A stretch of DNA of 64,000 bases from Ectobacillus ponti (GTDB lineage Bacteria; Bacillota; Bacilli; Bacillales; Bacillaceae_G): NCBI RefSeq assembly GCF_024294785.1, contig NZ_JANCLT010000004.1, positions 299,925 through 363,924 on the forward strand, in the 5' to 3' direction. Shown here one piece after another: positions 15,931-24,209 of this stretch. Every line of letters starts with the position of its first letter. Position 1 is the stretch's first letter. The notes below the pieces were generated by a model, which saw nothing but the letters and a program-made list of their open reading frames with translations, did no database searches and had not been told where the DNA came from. A program made the translations under genes and the position numbers.

Positions 15931-17100
15931 ATGCTGACGCTGCTGCAGGGCGGAGAAGTATACGCCCCTCACTATATGGGAAAGAAGGATGTTTTGCTGA
16001 CATCCGACAGAATTGGATACATACAGGACACGATTGAAGTGCCGCACGGATTGAATGTAAAAGTGGTTGACGCATCCGGGCTGCTTGTCGTGCCGGGCTT
16101 CATTGATGCGCATGTGCATATTATCGGCGGCGGCGGGGAAGGCGGATTTAAGACGCGGACGCCGGAGCTGATGCTGAGCAATGCGACAACGGCCGGCATT
16201 ACAACCATTGTCGGGGTGCTCGGTACAGACGGTACGACACGCCGCATGGAAAGTTTGTTGGCCAAGGCGCGGGCGCTGGAGGAGGAAGGGATTACGTGCT
16301 ACATCCATACGGGCTCCTATCATCTTCCCTTGCAAACACTGACAGGCCGCATTCAGGACGATATCATTTTAATAGATAAAATTATTGGCATTGGAGAAGT
16401 GGCAATTTCGGACCACCGCTCCTCACAGCCGACTTTTGAGGAATTTGTAAAGGCGGCGGCAGCTGCCCGCAACGGAGGCATTCTGTCAGGCAAGGCGGGA
16501 ATTGTTGAAATTCATGTAGGAGACGGCGAGGAGAAGCTTTCCCTGCTCGAGCGCATTATCGATGAGACAGAGATTCCCATCCGCCAGTTCCATCCGACGC
16601 ATATCAATCGGAATGAAGAGCTGTTCCAGGCGGGCATCCGATATGCGCTGCGCGGCGGCTATGTGGATTTCACCACGAGCACCATTCCGCAGTTCTTGGA
16701 GGAGGGGGAGGTAAAATGCGCCCGCGGACTCCGTCTCATGCTGGAAGCGGGTGTGCCAATCGGCTGCATTACCTTCACCTCTGACGGCCAGGCCAGTCTG
16801 CCGGCATTCCATGCGGACGGCGAATTTGCCGGCTTGCAGGTCGGCAAGGTATCCTCTCTGTATAAAGAGGTGCGTGATGCTGTGCTGGAGGAAGGAATTC
16901 CGCTGGAAACGGCTCTGCAGGTTATCACAAGCAATCCGGCCGCAGTGCTGAAGCTTCCGCAAAAGGGTGCCGTTCAGGCGGGCAAGGATGCCGATCTCGT
17001 TCTCCTGAAGCGGGATACACTGGAGATTCACACAGTCATTGCAAAAGGAAATATTATGGTAGAATGTGGACAGCCTATGGTAAAGGGCATGTTCGAATGA
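15931..17100 (+). CDS. iadA: Isoaspartyl (beta-aspartyl) dipeptidase
   Basis: Encodes 389 residues. Cleaves L-isoaspartyl dipeptides left from breakdown of damaged proteins. It is a metal-dependent amidohydrolase with PGFIDAHVHIIGGGGEGG (the HxH metal site, about residues 61-63), GEVAISDHR, a metal His in EIHVGDG, one in FHPTHINRN, and the catalytic Asp in TFTSDGQASLP. ATG follows AAAGGAGTG. It is followed by tatA and tatC, an arrangement I recall from the Bacillus cereus group. Confidence 0.93.
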   Translation: MLTLLQGGEVYAPHYMGKKDVLLTSDRIGYIQDTIEVPHGLNVKVVDASGLLVVPGFIDAHVHIIGGGGEGGFKTRTPELMLSNATTAGITTIVGVLGTDGTTRRMESLLAKARALEEEGITCYIHTGSYHLPLQTLTGRIQDDIILIDKIIGIGEVAISDHRSSQPTFEEFVKAAAAARNGGILSGKAGIVEIHVGDGEEKLSLLERIIDETEIPIRQFHPTHINRNEELFQAGIRYALRGGYVDFTTSTIPQFLEEGEVKCARGLRLMLEAGVPIGCITFTSDGQASLPAFHADGEFAGLQVGKVSSLYKEVRDAVLEEGIPLETALQVITSNPAAVLKLPQKGAVQAGKDADLVLLKRDTLEIHTVIAKGNIMVECGQPMVKGMFE

Positions 17101-17244
17101 GACAATATAAGCTGTTAAGGGCAAGGGAAAGCGCAGAATAAAGGGAAAATTTTGTGTCAGAGCATTGTTTGCGTTGACGGACACATGCTTTTTTGCCAAA
17201 ATGAGAGAAGGAAGGCTTATGCCATTTTTAAGGGGGACCAACAA

Positions 17245-17418
17245 ATGCCAAATATCGGATTTCCAGGACTCATATTAATTCTTCTCATTGCGCTGATTGT
17301 GTTTGGACCAAAGAAGCTGCCGGAGATTGGCCGTGCGTTTGGCGAAACACTGAAGGAATTTAAGCGCTCTACGAAGGATTTGCGCGATGAAATTGTTGAG
17401 GACAAGGATAAGAAATAA
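17245..17418 (+). CDS. tatA: Twin-arginine translocase subunit TatA
   Basis: Encodes 57 residues. One membrane helix ([23 protein letters not shown]) ends in the FGPKKLPE hinge that defines TatA, followed by an amphipathic helix ([14 protein letters not shown]) and an acidic/basic tail. TatA forms the pore for folded proteins with twin-Arg signals. ATG follows AGGGGGACC; upstream in-frame codons to 17152 lack a site. tatC follows 75 bases downstream with a weak terminator-like hairpin between, which would favour excess TatA over TatC. Confidence 0.95.
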   Translation: MPNIGFPGLILILLIALIVFGPKKLPEIGRAFGETLKEFKRSTKDLRDEIVEDKDKK

Positions 17419-17428
17419 AAGCCGTAGG

Positions 17429-17460
17429 AAAGATGCGAGACTGCTCTTGCATCTTTTTTA
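17429..17460 (+). terminator. Hairpin between tatA and tatC
   Basis: AAGATGC and GCATCTT form a 7-bp outer stem with possible inner pairs (GAG..CTC), followed by TTTTT. It may terminate part of the transcripts and set the TatA:TatC ratio. Confidence 0.65.
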
Positions 17461-17493
17461 GTAGATGGGGCTTGGGGGAAATGTGGTGGATAT

Positions 17494-18234
17494 ATGAACA
17501 ATCAAGAAATGAGCGTAGTAGAGCACCTGAGTGAACTGCGCAAGCGGCTCATCATTACACTGGTTGCCTTTGTGGCCTTTTTGGCGGTTGGCTTTACGTT
17601 CACAAAGGATATATATGCTTTCATTGTGAAGGATTTGGATATGAAGCTGACAGTGCTGGGTCCGAGCGATATCCTATGGATTTATTTCATTATCGCCGGT
17701 GTATTTGCGATCGTTTGCACGATTCCGATTGCCGCATTTCAGCTTTGGCTGTTTGTCAAGCCGGCGCTCCGGCCAAATGAGCAGCGTCTGACACTCATGT
17801 ACATTCCGGCGCTGTTCTTCCTGTTCGTCGGGGGACTGTGCTTCGGATATTTTGTTATTTTGCCGTTCGTACTGAAATTTCTCGTTGGCCTCGGCAGCAC
17901 GATGTTTGAGACGATGTTCACAACAGAGAAGTATTTTGAGTTTGTCATCAATATGACCATGCCGTTTGCGGTGCTGTTTGAACTGCCGATTGTGGCGATG
18001 TTCCTGACCAGCATCGGCATTTTGAATCCGGTGGCGCTGCAAAAAATACGCCGTTATGCATACTTTGTGCTCATTGTTATTGCCGTCTGCATTACACCGC
18101 CGGATTTCATCTCCGATTTCTCGGTGGCGCTGCCGCTCTTGTTGATCTATGAAATCAGTATTTCACTGTCCAAGATTGTCTATAAGCGCCGATTGAAGAA
18201 GGAATTGGAAGAAGAAAGTGTCTACGAAGAGTAG
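17494..18234 (+). CDS. tatC: Twin-arginine translocase subunit TatC
   Basis: Encodes 246 residues with six membrane helices. Diagnostic parts are the N-terminal VEHLSELRKRLI, which contacts the twin-Arg signal, the Glu/Phe-rich first loop, and the VITPPDF-like CITPPDFISD stretch after helix five. TatC is the signal receptor of the translocase. The substrate proteins cannot be inferred from this window. Confidence 0.96.
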   Translation: MNNQEMSVVEHLSELRKRLIITLVAFVAFLAVGFTFTKDIYAFIVKDLDMKLTVLGPSDILWIYFIIAGVFAIVCTIPIAAFQLWLFVKPALRPNEQRLTLMYIPALFFLFVGGLCFGYFVILPFVLKFLVGLGSTMFETMFTTEKYFEFVINMTMPFAVLFELPIVAMFLTSIGILNPVALQKIRRYAYFVLIVIAVCITPPDFISDFSVALPLLLIYEISISLSKIVYKRRLKKELEEESVYEE

Positions 18235-18246
18235 GCACTTTTTTTC
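18218..18246 (+). terminator. Terminator of tatC
   Basis: AAAGTGTCTAC and GTAGGCACTTT (one G-T pair) with a short loop, then TTTT. The left arm lies inside the last tatC codons. Confidence 0.8.
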
Positions 18247-18266
18247 GTTTCTTGTTATACTATTTT

Positions 18267-18280
18267 TGTAAGCGCATACA
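18267..18280 (+). promoter_or_regulatory. cre-like palindrome
   Basis: TGTAAGCGCATACA matches the CcpA site consensus TGWAANCGNTNWCA at all but one position and is itself palindromic at its ends. It lies 120-133 bases upstream of the small gene at 18400. Whether CcpA binds is untested. Confidence 0.4.
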
Positions 18281-18399
18281 ATAAACGAAAGACATAAAAA
18301 TTTAATACTTACACAGAAATTTAGACAAACTTTTTATGCTTTTGCCCTTATACTTGAAGTATATAAGCACTAAATCCATTAAAAAAGAGGATTGATATT

Positions 18400-18651
18400 G
18401 TGATTATGAAAAGCTTCTATTTCACCCACGCATCCGGCAAGACAGTCAAAATTATGGATATCCCCGTGCTGCAGGCACAGCATCCTTTAACATTTCACAT
18501 TCAGAACCGCCTTCAACTGTTTGTCTCCAAAATTCAAAAGCAAAAGCACCCGCTCTACTCTTACTCATTCCGGGAATATCTGCGCAACTGCATGAAGTGG
18601 CCGGATTACTCAAATGTTTACGAAGTCAATTCGTTGGAAAAAAATGCATAA
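18400..18651 (+). CDS. Small protein of unknown function
   Basis: Encodes 83 residues from GTG (9 bases after AAAAGAGG) or 81 from the ATG at 18406. It is basic and aromatic-rich: begins KSFYFTHASGKTVKIMDI and ends with a patch containing SYSFREYLRNCMKWPDYS. I do not recognise a family, and there is no signal peptide or membrane helix. It has its own AT-rich upstream region with a cre-like site and its own terminator, so it is probably a real single-gene unit. Confidence 0.6.
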   Translation: MIMKSFYFTHASGKTVKIMDIPVLQAQHPLTFHIQNRLQLFVSKIQKQKHPLYSYSFREYLRNCMKWPDYSNVYEVNSLEKNA

Positions 18652-18660
18652 TGGCTATCA

Positions 18661-18689
18661 GGGCGGAATGGGAGTTCCGCCTTTTTTTG
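18661..18689 (+). terminator. Intrinsic terminator
   Basis: GGGCGGAA and TTCCGCC with a short loop, then TTTTTTT, 10 bases after the stop of the 83-codon gene. Confidence 0.9.
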
Positions 18690-18808
18690 TGTGTAAAAGA
18701 CTGAGAGAGCCCGCCTGTCCAAGGGGCGCGGCTGAAAAAGCTGCGGCCAATTTCGTGTATTCTTTTACTTTTCGGGAAATATAAGGAAAAAAGAATGAGG
18801 AATGCAGG

Positions 18809-20935
18809 ATGTGGTTTTGGCGTAGAAAACGAAAGCAAAATATAGAGGAAGACCCGGCAGTTCTGGACCTGGAGGCTGAGGTGGGCAGCGCAGATAATAA
18901 GGAGAAACCGCTGCAGGAAGAAGAGCACACTTTTGGGCAAGAATCGCATGGGAGAGAGCTGTCCCTGGAACAAGAGGGGGGACAGATGGAAGCCTTCGCG
19001 TTGAAGACGGAAGCATGGCAGGAGATAGAAGCCTCCGCGAAGCATGAGGAGCTTGTGCCCGGGTCAGAGGAAGAAACGGCAGCCGAACGCGGGATACCAG
19101 AGAGCGAGAATCCGAAGATTGAAGAGGAAGAGGTAAAGGCGGAAGAGGAGCTGCTTGAGCAGGAAGAGGCCCCTTCACAGGAGGCGGCCGAAGAAGCAGA
19201 ACTCCCGGACAACAATTTCAAGAGCAAGCCGGAGGAAGACCCGGCAGCCGAACGCGGGATACCAGAGAGCGAAAATCCGAAGATTGAAGAGGAAGAGGTA
19301 AAGGCGGAAGAGGAGCCGCTTGAGCAGGAAGAGGCCCCTTTACAGGAGGCGACTGAGGAAGCTGAGCCCCCGGACAGCAATTTCGAGAGCAAGCCGGAGG
19401 AATCCGGTTTGCGTGTGGAGAACGGGCAGCAGAGGCTGGATGAGCAAACGCAGCAGACTGCACTCATGCTGAACAATGCGCTGCTGCGCGAGCAAATTCG
19501 CCTGGCAATGAATGATAACCCGGATTTACGTGCCAAGTTGCTGCTGAAAAACAATGAAGATATCACCATTTTCTATTTGAACGGCGCCGTGAATGAACAG
19601 GTGCTGAATCAGGACATTGTCAGCGTGATTCTGGACATGGACACAGTTGTGTGGAGCAACGAAGCTTTAAGGAAAGCCATCCCGCTTGCTGCTGTGCAGG
19701 AAAGCAGCGTTCTGGAGGCGGTGTGCCCCAGCCTGATTGGCGGCAGTGTATTTATTCATCTGAACAACAAAGCCAGCGGTCTGCTGTATACTTTGCCGCA
19801 GCCGCAATATCGGAGCCTGGCGCAGCCTAACAACGAAGCAAATGTATTGGGACCCAAGCTGGAGTTCACAGAATCACTGGCAACCAATACGCAGGTGTTG
19901 CGGCAGCTCATTCAAAACGAAAATCTTGTCATGGAATCCTTCACCATCGGCAAGCGGGCGCCGAAGGAAGCGCGCATTGTGTATATTAAGGACTTGGCCA
20001 ACGAGGAGAATGTGCAGACCCTGCGGGAGCGGCTGACGAAGCTCGATGTAGATGATATTATGGACACCTCGGTGCTGATTCAAATGATTGAAGAGAATGA
20101 GTACTCCTTATTTCCACAGTTGCTCATGAGCGAACAGCCGCAGCGTTTGTCCTATGCGCTGATGAGCGGAAAGCTCGGCGTGCTGTTGAATGGCAGCCCG
20201 ATGTGCATCATTGGGCCGGTTACCTTTTTCAGTTTTTTTGAATCGACGGAGGATTTGTATTTCCGCTGGAATGTCAGTACGTTTCTGCGGGCTTTGCGCG
20301 TGCTGGCCATGTTCATTTCCGTTATCTTTACACCTGCCTATGTCGCGGCGCTAACCTATCATTATGAAATTATTCCATCCGCCCTGCTTGTGTCCATCGG
20401 TCAATCGCGGGCGAATGTTCCCTTTCCGCCGGTTATGGAGGCTTTATTGCTTGAAGGGCTGATTGAATTGCTTCGGGAAGCGGGGGCCCGTCTGCCGACG
20501 AAAATCGGCCAGACAATCGGGATTGTCGGCGGTATCGTGATTGGACAGGCCGCTGTGCAGGCGGGATTTACGAGCAACATTCTCATTATTGTGGTTGCCT
20601 TGAGCGCCCTTGCTTCCTTCACCGCACCCAATTATGTCATGGGCACGATCATCCGGATTGTTCGCTTTCCGTTAATTATGCTGGCGGGGCTGGCCGGCGG
20701 AATCGGTCTTATGTTTGGGCTTTGCTTTCTCCTCATTCATTTGCTGAAGGTGACGAGCTTAAACCGGCCGTATTTGGCGCCCATATATCCCTTCCACTGG
20801 CAGGATCTGGCCCATAGCCTGATCCGGATTCCGCACCGGTTCGTGAAGGAGCGTCCGGCCTATAATGAGTCGCCGGAGATGGTTCGCAAGCGTGTGAAGC
20901 AGCCGAAGAAGAAACGACAGGATATTGATGAGTAG
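18809..20935 (+). CDS. Spore germinant receptor subunit A (GerA family) with acidic repeat extension
   Basis: Encodes 708 residues. The C-terminal ~480 are a GerA-type receptor subunit: a soluble domain with IVYIKDLANEENVQTLRERL and DTSVLIQMIEENEYSLFPQ, then several membrane helices (around LRVLAMFISVIFTPAYVAAL, PTKIGQTIGIVGGIVIGQAAV, FPLIMLAGLAGGIGLMFGL), ending in a basic tail. GerA subunits sit in the spore inner membrane and sense germinants. The N-terminal ~220 residues are unusual: extremely Glu-rich, containing two copies of a 55-residue repeat. ATG at 18809 has GAGGAATGCAGG before it. A C-subunit gene follows, but no B-subunit (permease) gene is present. Confidence 0.9.
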   Translation: MWFWRRKRKQNIEEDPAVLDLEAEVGSADNKEKPLQEEEHTFGQESHGRELSLEQEGGQMEAFALKTEAWQEIEASAKHEELVPGSEEETAAERGIPESENPKIEEEEVKAEEELLEQEEAPSQEAAEEAELPDNNFKSKPEEDPAAERGIPESENPKIEEEEVKAEEEPLEQEEAPLQEATEEAEPPDSNFESKPEESGLRVENGQQRLDEQTQQTALMLNNALLREQIRLAMNDNPDLRAKLLLKNNEDITIFYLNGAVNEQVLNQDIVSVILDMDTVVWSNEALRKAIPLAAVQESSVLEAVCPSLIGGSVFIHLNNKASGLLYTLPQPQYRSLAQPNNEANVLGPKLEFTESLATNTQVLRQLIQNENLVMESFTIGKRAPKEARIVYIKDLANEENVQTLRERLTKLDVDDIMDTSVLIQMIEENEYSLFPQLLMSEQPQRLSYALMSGKLGVLLNGSPMCIIGPVTFFSFFESTEDLYFRWNVSTFLRALRVLAMFISVIFTPAYVAALTYHYEIIPSALLVSIGQSRANVPFPPVMEALLLEGLIELLREAGARLPTKIGQTIGIVGGIVIGQAAVQAGFTSNILIIVVALSALASFTAPNYVMGTIIRIVRFPLIMLAGLAGGIGLMFGLCFLLIHLLKVTSLNRPYLAPIYPFHWQDLAHSLIRIPHRFVKERPAYNESPEMVRKRVKQPKKKRQDIDE
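19079..19408 (+). repeat. Two tandem 165-bp in-frame coding repeats
   Basis: Units 19079-19243 and 19244-19408 are nearly identical and encode 55 residues each (ERGIPESENPKIEEEE motif, then a Glu/Ala-rich part, ending KSKPEE or SKPEE). They look like a recent in-frame duplication within the GerA-family gene, so copy number may differ between strains. Confidence 0.9.
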
Positions 20936-20954
20936 GAAGGCAGGAGGCAAATGC

Positions 20955-22100
20955 ATGAAGCGGGCAGGAAAAGGACTGCTGGTGCTGTTGTCGGCTGTAT
21001 TATGCACCGGCTGCATCATTAAGACACGGCCGCTGGAGCAGCTTGGCTTGGCGACTGCGGTGGGAATTGACAAGGGAAAAGGAGATAAGCTCAAAGGAGT
21101 GGTCGTGCTGCATCATTTTGGCACGAAGCCTGAGGACGTCGCCCAGCAGCTGACGAGCACGGCTTACACCGGACGCGGCCTTACTAAATTTATGAATTTG
21201 GAAACAAGTGACCGCCTTGTTTCCGGCCAGCTCCGGATTGCTGTATACGGAAAGGACTATGCCACGGAACGCGGCATCACGGAGCACGTAGAGGCATTAA
21301 AGCGCGATGCATCCACACAAACGAATATGTACCTGGCCATCAGCAAGACCACAGCCAAGGATATATTGTATCAATCCAAGGGGGAGGAGCATTCCAAGAA
21401 TATCGGGACATACCTGTACAAAATGATTGAACAAAACATACGCGAGGACGAAATGATATCCTGTACTGTGCAGGAATTTCTTCGGGACTATTACCTGGTT
21501 GGCCGGGATATTGTGCTGCCCTTGCTGGAAAAGCGCCGTGACTATGTACTGATTGATGGGGCGGCTTTGGTCCATAGAGGGAAATACGTTACGAATATAA
21601 CTGCCGATGAGGCATTTTATATTAAAGCCCTGCGGGAGGGTTATAAGGGAGGGAGCCAGAAGGATTTAAGAATTCCGCTGCAGCCGCTGCGCAGGTTTTA
21701 TCCCCAAAAGGACCCTGACAAGTATGTGCATATTAATCTTGAGCAGATTGGCATGAAGCAGCAGATTACGCTTTCCCGGCAAAGAGACCCCGTTTTTGAT
21801 GTGTATTTGCAGACAACCGTCAGCATTTCTGCACTGACCAAGGCGATCGATTTAGGCAAGCCGGGCGTATATACAGCCTTTGAACAGGAGATTGAAAAAG
21901 AGCTGGCGCGAAACTTCAAGCTGACCATGAAGCGGATGCAGGAGCATAGCATCGATCCGGTTGGATTTGGAGCCATCTATGATACCTCCATCCGCCATCT
22001 GACCTTGACGGAACGGCAATGGTATGATGAATTATATCCGAAAGCGAAATTTCGCTTTCATGTAAAGGTAGCAATTGCGAGGTCCGGTGTGCTTAACTAG
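20955..22100 (+). CDS. Spore germinant receptor subunit C (GerAC-like lipoprotein)
   Basis: Encodes 381 residues; the ATG chosen follows AGGAGG with 8 bases spacing. A lipoprotein signal (lipobox CTGC, Cys about residue 19) is followed by CIIKTRPLEQLGLATAVGID, a start typical of GerC subunits (usually RE-x-LG...A-x-GID), a middle region with TAKDILY, and the C-terminal domain containing TVSISALTKAIDL and FGAIYDTS. It sits on the outer face of the spore inner membrane with the A subunit. The gene begins 20 bases after the A gene. The second gene of a usual A-B-C operon is missing. Confidence 0.9.
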   Translation: MKRAGKGLLVLLSAVLCTGCIIKTRPLEQLGLATAVGIDKGKGDKLKGVVVLHHFGTKPEDVAQQLTSTAYTGRGLTKFMNLETSDRLVSGQLRIAVYGKDYATERGITEHVEALKRDASTQTNMYLAISKTTAKDILYQSKGEEHSKNIGTYLYKMIEQNIREDEMISCTVQEFLRDYYLVGRDIVLPLLEKRRDYVLIDGAALVHRGKYVTNITADEAFYIKALREGYKGGSQKDLRIPLQPLRRFYPQKDPDKYVHINLEQIGMKQQITLSRQRDPVFDVYLQTTVSISALTKAIDLGKPGVYTAFEQEIEKELARNFKLTMKRMQEHSIDPVGFGAIYDTSIRHLTLTERQWYDELYPKAKFRFHVKVAIARSGVLN

Positions 22101-22185
22101 TCAGCCAATAGGACAGTGCCAGGGTGAGCAGCGCTGCGCTGCTCATGCACATGCGTGTTTGCAGGTAAGCGGGAATTGTGCGCAT
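22093..22185 (-). CDS. 30-residue hydrophobic peptide
   Basis: ATG (22185-22183) follows CAGGAGG with 7 bases of spacing, a near-ideal site. The peptide starts MRTIPAYLQTRMCMSSAALL and ends SYWLTS: a short basic N-terminus and one possible membrane helix. The 3' end overlaps the last bases of the GerC gene on the opposite strand by 8 bases. No family recognised. The ribosome-binding site lies in a hairpin arm (see the 22188-22234 entry). Confidence 0.45.
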   Translation of the reverse strand: MRTIPAYLQTRMCMSSAALLTLALSYWLTS

Positions 22186-22187
22186 GA

Positions 22188-22234
22188 GAAAGCCTCCTGA
22201 AGGTTTTTCTATATAGGATGTTCAGGAAGCTTTC
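22188..22234. promoter_or_regulatory. Long hairpin that holds a ribosome-binding site
   Basis: GAAAGCCTCCTGAA (22188-22201) and TTCAGGAAGCTTTC (22221-22234) pair over 14 bases with one mismatch. On the plus strand, TTT follows, so it could be a weak terminator for the germination genes. On the minus strand one arm contains the AGGAGG of the 30-codon ORF, so the structure would mask its translation start. Confidence 0.55.
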
Positions 22235-22337
22235 TTTGCTATACGTCAATGCGTATGTACAATGAGAAAAACTTTGAAACTAGGCTGAAAAAGTGTAAAA
22301 TTACATGTGAATACATACATTTCATTGAGGTACGGAC

Positions 22338-22796
22338 ATGAACAGAGGGGAAGCAATTGTGCAGGCTGCTGCAAAAATGAAGCTGGTCCGCACTGAGGGC
22401 GGCTACAGCCAGGAAAAAATGGCGGAGATTCTCGGACTATCGAAGAAAACGCTGGTCCAAATTGAGAAAGGCCGAATCCTGCCATCCTGGACAACGGTCA
22501 TTGCTGTATGTGCTTTGTTCCCGGAAAGCGAGACTTTACAGGCGGCATTTGGCAGCGATCCGCTTGAGGTCGTGCAGCTTCTGGCACGTGAGCATGTGGA
22601 ACGGCGGAGGGAGAAGACGATGGGCGGCAAGGTTTGGTGGCAGGAGGTGGCGCGGCAGGGGCGGTTCCGGCTGCAGCGGAATGTTATTACACAGCATTAC
22701 AGGGTGCTTGATGAAGGGGATTACCGTTGGTTCAGCACCTTTGACCAGCAGGAAGCAGAAGTGAAAATGTTATCATTCTGTGAACAACTGCCGTAA
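22338..22796 (+). CDS. Xre-type HTH transcriptional regulator
   Basis: Encodes 152 residues; ATG follows GAGGTACGGAC. The N-terminal helix-turn-helix is clear (RTEGGYSQEKMAEILGLSKKTLVQIEKGR, cited here as two parts: residues about 18-35 and 36-46). The C-terminal ~70 residues contain a Trp/Arg-rich basic part (GKVWWQEVARQGRF) and end DYRWFSTFDQQEAEV. The function of that part is unknown. Its targets cannot be read from the sequence; it is a single-gene unit. Confidence 0.82.
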   Translation: MNRGEAIVQAAAKMKLVRTEGGYSQEKMAEILGLSKKTLVQIEKGRILPSWTTVIAVCALFPESETLQAAFGSDPLEVVQLLAREHVERRREKTMGGKVWWQEVARQGRFRLQRNVITQHYRVLDEGDYRWFSTFDQQEAEVKMLSFCEQLP

Positions 22797-22800
22797 TTTT

Positions 22801-22828
22801 TTGGGCAGGTATGCTTCTTTGCTACAAT
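22801..22828 (+). promoter_or_regulatory. SigA-type promoter of the SCO gene
   Basis: TTGGGC (22801-22806), 16 bases, TACAAT (22823-22828), 35 bases before the chosen ATG. Its position shows that the earlier in-frame start at 22827 is not used. Confidence 0.55.
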
Positions 22829-22862
22829 GAAGCATGTGGATGCACGAGAAGGGAGATGTTGC

Positions 22863-23441
22863 ATGAAGCGGTTGCTGACAACTGGAGCCTTGCTGGTTGC
22901 CCTTGTTCTATCGGGCTGCGGCTTGGATACAAAGATTCCAAATGCGCTAAACTATAAGCTGGAAAACTTCCAGTACACAAATCAGGATGGCAAGCCATAT
23001 GGCTTGAAGGATCTGAAGGGAAAGGTATGGGTGGCAGACTTTGTTTTTACAAGCTGTGAGACGGTTTGCCCGCCGATGACAGCCAATCTGACCCGTCTGC
23101 AGAAGATGGTGAAGGAAGAGAAGCTGAATGTGCAGTTTGTATCCTTCAGTGTCGATCCCGGGGTGGACAAGCCTGAGGTCATGAAGGCGTATTTCCAAAA
23201 GTTTACGGATGATTTAAGCAATTGGCATCTGCTGACGGGCTACAAGCAGGAGGAGATCGAGCGTTTTGCGAAGGATAACTTCCGCACGCTTGTGGACAAG
23301 CCGGACTCGTCCACGCAGGTTACGCATGGCACGTCATTTTACTTGGTTGACCAGAAGGGCGTTGTCATGAAGAGCTACAGCGGAGTGTCCAATACGCCGT
23401 ACGAGGACATCATCCGTGATATGAAGCGCTTGCTGCGTTAA
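22863..23441 (+). CDS. SCO1/SenC-family copper lipoprotein (YpmQ-like)
   Basis: Encodes 192 residues. A lipoprotein signal (LVLSGC) is followed by a thioredoxin fold with the copper-binding CETVC motif (about residues 74-78) and the conserved His in VTHGTSFYLVD. SCO proteins deliver copper to the CuA site of cytochrome c oxidase on the outer membrane face of the cell membrane. ATG follows AAGGGAGATGTTGC. Both Cys and the His are present, so it looks functional. Confidence 0.92.
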   Translation: MKRLLTTGALLVALVLSGCGLDTKIPNALNYKLENFQYTNQDGKPYGLKDLKGKVWVADFVFTSCETVCPPMTANLTRLQKMVKEEKLNVQFVSFSVDPGVDKPEVMKAYFQKFTDDLSNWHLLTGYKQEEIERFAKDNFRTLVDKPDSSTQVTHGTSFYLVDQKGVVMKSYSGVSNTPYEDIIRDMKRLLR

Positions 23442-23465
23442 GGGAAAATGGCGGATAGGGAAAGA

Positions 23466-23490
23466 GAGGGTGCTCCATTGGGGCACCCTC
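23466..23490. terminator. Bidirectional terminator between the SCO gene and hsp20
   Basis: GAGGGTGC and GGCACCCTC form an 8-bp stem between convergent genes. T-runs are poor on both sides, so confidence is moderate. Confidence 0.6.
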
Positions 23491-23513
23491 TTGCTTGGAA
23501 GGGGAAGTGGGAC

Positions 23514-23978
23514 CTAATCAATGGACAGGATATCGTTGCTTTGCGGCAGGCGCGGCGCGCGAATCTCGAGGATGCCGTCACGGTAGGATGCTTTTGCCTG
23601 CTTTTTATTGATGGGATAAGGAAGTTTAATGAGCCGCATGGCTTCAGATACGGCCCGTTCGCGGCGATAGTAATTGTCGGCATCATTTTCTTCTTCCGTA
23701 AGCACATCTTCCTTCACGGCAATGCGCAGGTAGTCTCCCTGAATCTCAATCTGAATTTGATTTTTGCTGATGCCCGGGAGCTCAGCCTGCACTACCAGGT
23801 AATCGCCGGATTCATAGAGATCGACCGGGAATGTCAGCAGACGGTTGCCTTTTTGGAGGAAATGGTTCATTTCCGCAATCAGCCCGCGCAGCGGTGTCTG
23901 CTCAAAAAACTCATCAATTTGTCGCAGGTAATTTCGCATTTGGGAACGAGACGGCACGTTTTTGTTTTCTTCGCTCAT
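23514..23978 (-). CDS. Hsp20/alpha-crystallin small heat-shock protein
   Basis: Encodes 154 residues; ATG follows AAGGAGGCTTTTGAACG. The alpha-crystallin domain (about 50-145) starts PVDLYESGDYLVVQAELPGI and includes KNQIQIEIQGDYLRI. The usual A-x-x-x-n-GvL end appears as KASYRDGILEIRAPRLPQ. It acts as an ATP-independent holdase chaperone; some Bacillus members are spore-coat associated. No CIRCE or CtsR box is obvious upstream. Confidence 0.9.
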   Translation of the reverse strand: MSEENKNVPSRSQMRNYLRQIDEFFEQTPLRGLIAEMNHFLQKGNRLLTFPVDLYESGDYLVVQAELPGISKNQIQIEIQGDYLRIAVKEDVLTEEENDADNYYRRERAVSEAMRLIKLPYPINKKQAKASYRDGILEIRAPRLPQSNDILSID

Positions 23979-24116
23979 CGTTCAAAAGCCTCCTTAAGAT
24001 GAATCTGAAATATCATATGAGGCAGGTGCCCAAAGGTGAAGAGGGGACGTGAATTGTAACCGTTTTCCCGAAAAAAATATCCTGGGTGCGCTTCCGGGAA
24101 TCTTTTCTCTCCGGCA

Positions 24117-24145
24117 TTGACGTGAATCGGCTGCTGATTTAGTAT
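24117..24145 (+). promoter_or_regulatory. SigA-type promoter of asnB
   Basis: TTGACG (24117-24122), 17 bases, TAGTAT (24140-24145), 64 bases before the asnB ATG. No T-box or other known leader is seen between. Confidence 0.55.
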
Positions 24146-24209
24146 AAATAGAGTCAACAATCGCAGACTGAAAAGAAATGTATTTATATAGAAAGAAGGG
24201 TATAACAAT

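Noticed and set aside
23979-24209. T-box or other amino-acid riboswitch before asnB
   Set aside because: No GGTGG-ACC-GCG specifier architecture or terminator/antiterminator pair is present; a normal promoter explains the region.
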